From CAINOH01 sp041663565 (GTDB lineage: Archaea; Micrarchaeota; Micrarchaeia; Norongarragalinales; CAINOH01), in NCBI GenBank assembly GCA_041663565.1, contig JBAYMJ010000040.1:1-5558 (forward strand): 5,558 bases of DNA, in the 5' to 3' direction. The position numbers and the translations under genes are program-made. Below, in pieces: positions 5,399 through 5,558 of the stretch; the first letter of the stretch is position 1, and each line of letters opens with the position of its first letter. The notes below the pieces were generated by a model. It was not told the origin of the DNA, made no database searches, and worked only from the letters and a program-made list of their open reading frames with translations.

Positions 5399-5464
5399 AT
5401 GAAGGACTACACGATCATAATAGAGCGGGGCGAAGGAGACTGTCCAATAAATCAGACGTCTTAG
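5399..5464 (+). pseudogene. HicB-like antitoxin, 5' end only, interrupted by an insertion sequence
   Basis: From ATG 5399 (or ATG 5396) the frame reads MKDYTIIIERGEGD, matching the first strand of HicB antitoxins, which typically begin M-K-x-Y-x-[VI]-[VI]-[IV]-E and continue into a GYY/WVAxxPELPG segment. That continuation is missing: after GAC 5438-5440 the sequence runs into the presumed IS end and stops at TAG 5462-5464, for 21 residues. GGTG (5389-5392) gives a Shine-Dalgarno 6 bp before ATG 5399. HicB binds and blocks the HicA mRNA-cleaving toxin; no HicA is seen upstream, so it would lie beyond the insertion. The match is short, hence only moderate confidence. Confidence 0.5.
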
Positions 5465-5558
5465 GCTCTTAGCCAAAGTCCTGACGTTGTGAGCCACCGC
5501 CCACAACAGGCACGCGGTCTTCCGCGTGCCCGCCAACCGCTCGTTGACGGTCGACTTG
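5441..5558 (-). CDS. C-terminal fragment of a DDE-type transposase (IS1182/IS5-like)
   Basis: The minus strand from the window edge reads KSTVNERLAG, then TRKTACLLWAVAHNV, then RTLAKSL. This resembles the last helix of DDE transposases of the IS1182/IS4-IS5 kind, where a G-x-x-K-x-x segment leads into a hydrophobic helix ending A-x-N-[LV]-x-x-L-[AK]. The catalytic residues lie off the window. No in-frame stop is met before the presumed IS end; the frame stays open into the flanking DNA to 5201. A TAA in the next frame lies at the expected end of the protein, so a small frameshift may have removed the normal stop. Family assignment is tentative. Confidence 0.5.
5509..5530. repeat. Perfect 9-bp hairpin inside the transposase
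   Basis: GGCACGCGG (5509-5517) and CCGCGTGCC (5522-5530) pair perfectly around TCTT. It lies in the codons for AGTRKTA. A GC-rich stem this stable near a gene end may be chance in GC-rich coding DNA, or may hinder read-through transcription entering the IS. Confidence 0.5.

Larger units (their letters stand above)
5438..5558 (-). mobile_element. End of an insertion sequence (partial)
   Basis: The HicB-like frame is broken at about 5438, where GACTGTCCAATAAATC begins. This is the kind of sequence found at IS ends, and it lies just outside the transposase C-terminus read on the minus strand. The exact edge may be a few bases either way, because neither the other inverted repeat nor the target duplication is in the window. 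The element continues past 5558. Confidence 0.5.

Noticed and set aside
5275..5472. 65-codon plus-strand open frame near the right edge
   Set aside because: Gly/Arg-rich with no family resemblance, out of frame with the HicB-like start and crossing the presumed IS edge.
1..5558. CRISPR array, tRNA or rRNA genes
   Set aside because: No regularly spaced repeats and no tRNA- or rRNA-like sequence were seen on either strand.

Overview
The window looks archaeal. TATA/BRE-like boxes sit about 30-60 bp upstream of several genes, GTGAT or GGTG Shine-Dalgarno motifs match the archaeal 16S 3' tail, and T-tract terminators are visible. A DPANN or other uncultured archaeon is plausible, but the lineage cannot be fixed from the sequence. 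Coding regions are GC-rich and the intergenic promoters are AT-rich. The content (toxin-antitoxin modules, cell-surface sugar genes, an insertion sequence edge and broken genes) is that of an accessory region.

Layout. 1-90 is the 3' end of a membrane-anchored protein, followed by a terminator. 221-862 holds two back-to-back small membrane proteins, paralogues built from four copies of one ~50-residue unit carrying a K-[VI]-[FV]-Y-[GS]-G-x-D motif; I do not recognise the family. Converging on them from the minus strand is a type II toxin-antitoxin pair (ribbon-helix-helix antitoxin 1375-1139, RelE/ParE-like toxin 1137-877). A divergent intergenic region (1376-1579) separates this from a plus-strand nucleotide-sugar pair: a non-hydrolysing UDP-GlcNAc 2-epimerase (1580-2740) and a GDP-mannose 4,6-dehydratase (2777-3767). 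The dehydratase carries a clear frameshift near 3554. A bidirectional A/T-tract terminator (3766-3790) lies between it and a minus-strand AbiEi/AbiEii-like type IV toxin-antitoxin operon (5179-3862), whose promoter contains a TTGATA-T-TATCAA operator-like palindrome. At the right edge a HicB-like antitoxin start (5399) is cut off at about 5438 by the end of an insertion sequence, whose transposase C-terminus is read on the minus strand to the window edge.

How they work together. The epimerase and dehydratase would supply UDP-ManNAc and GDP-4-keto-6-deoxymannose for surface glycan synthesis; the frameshift suggests the second branch is decaying, or that this base is a sequence error. Three different toxin-antitoxin types (RelE/RHH, AbiE, HicB remnant) within 5.6 kb next to glycan genes and an IS suggest a defence/mobility island. 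The most novel element is the repeat-built membrane protein pair at 221-862.
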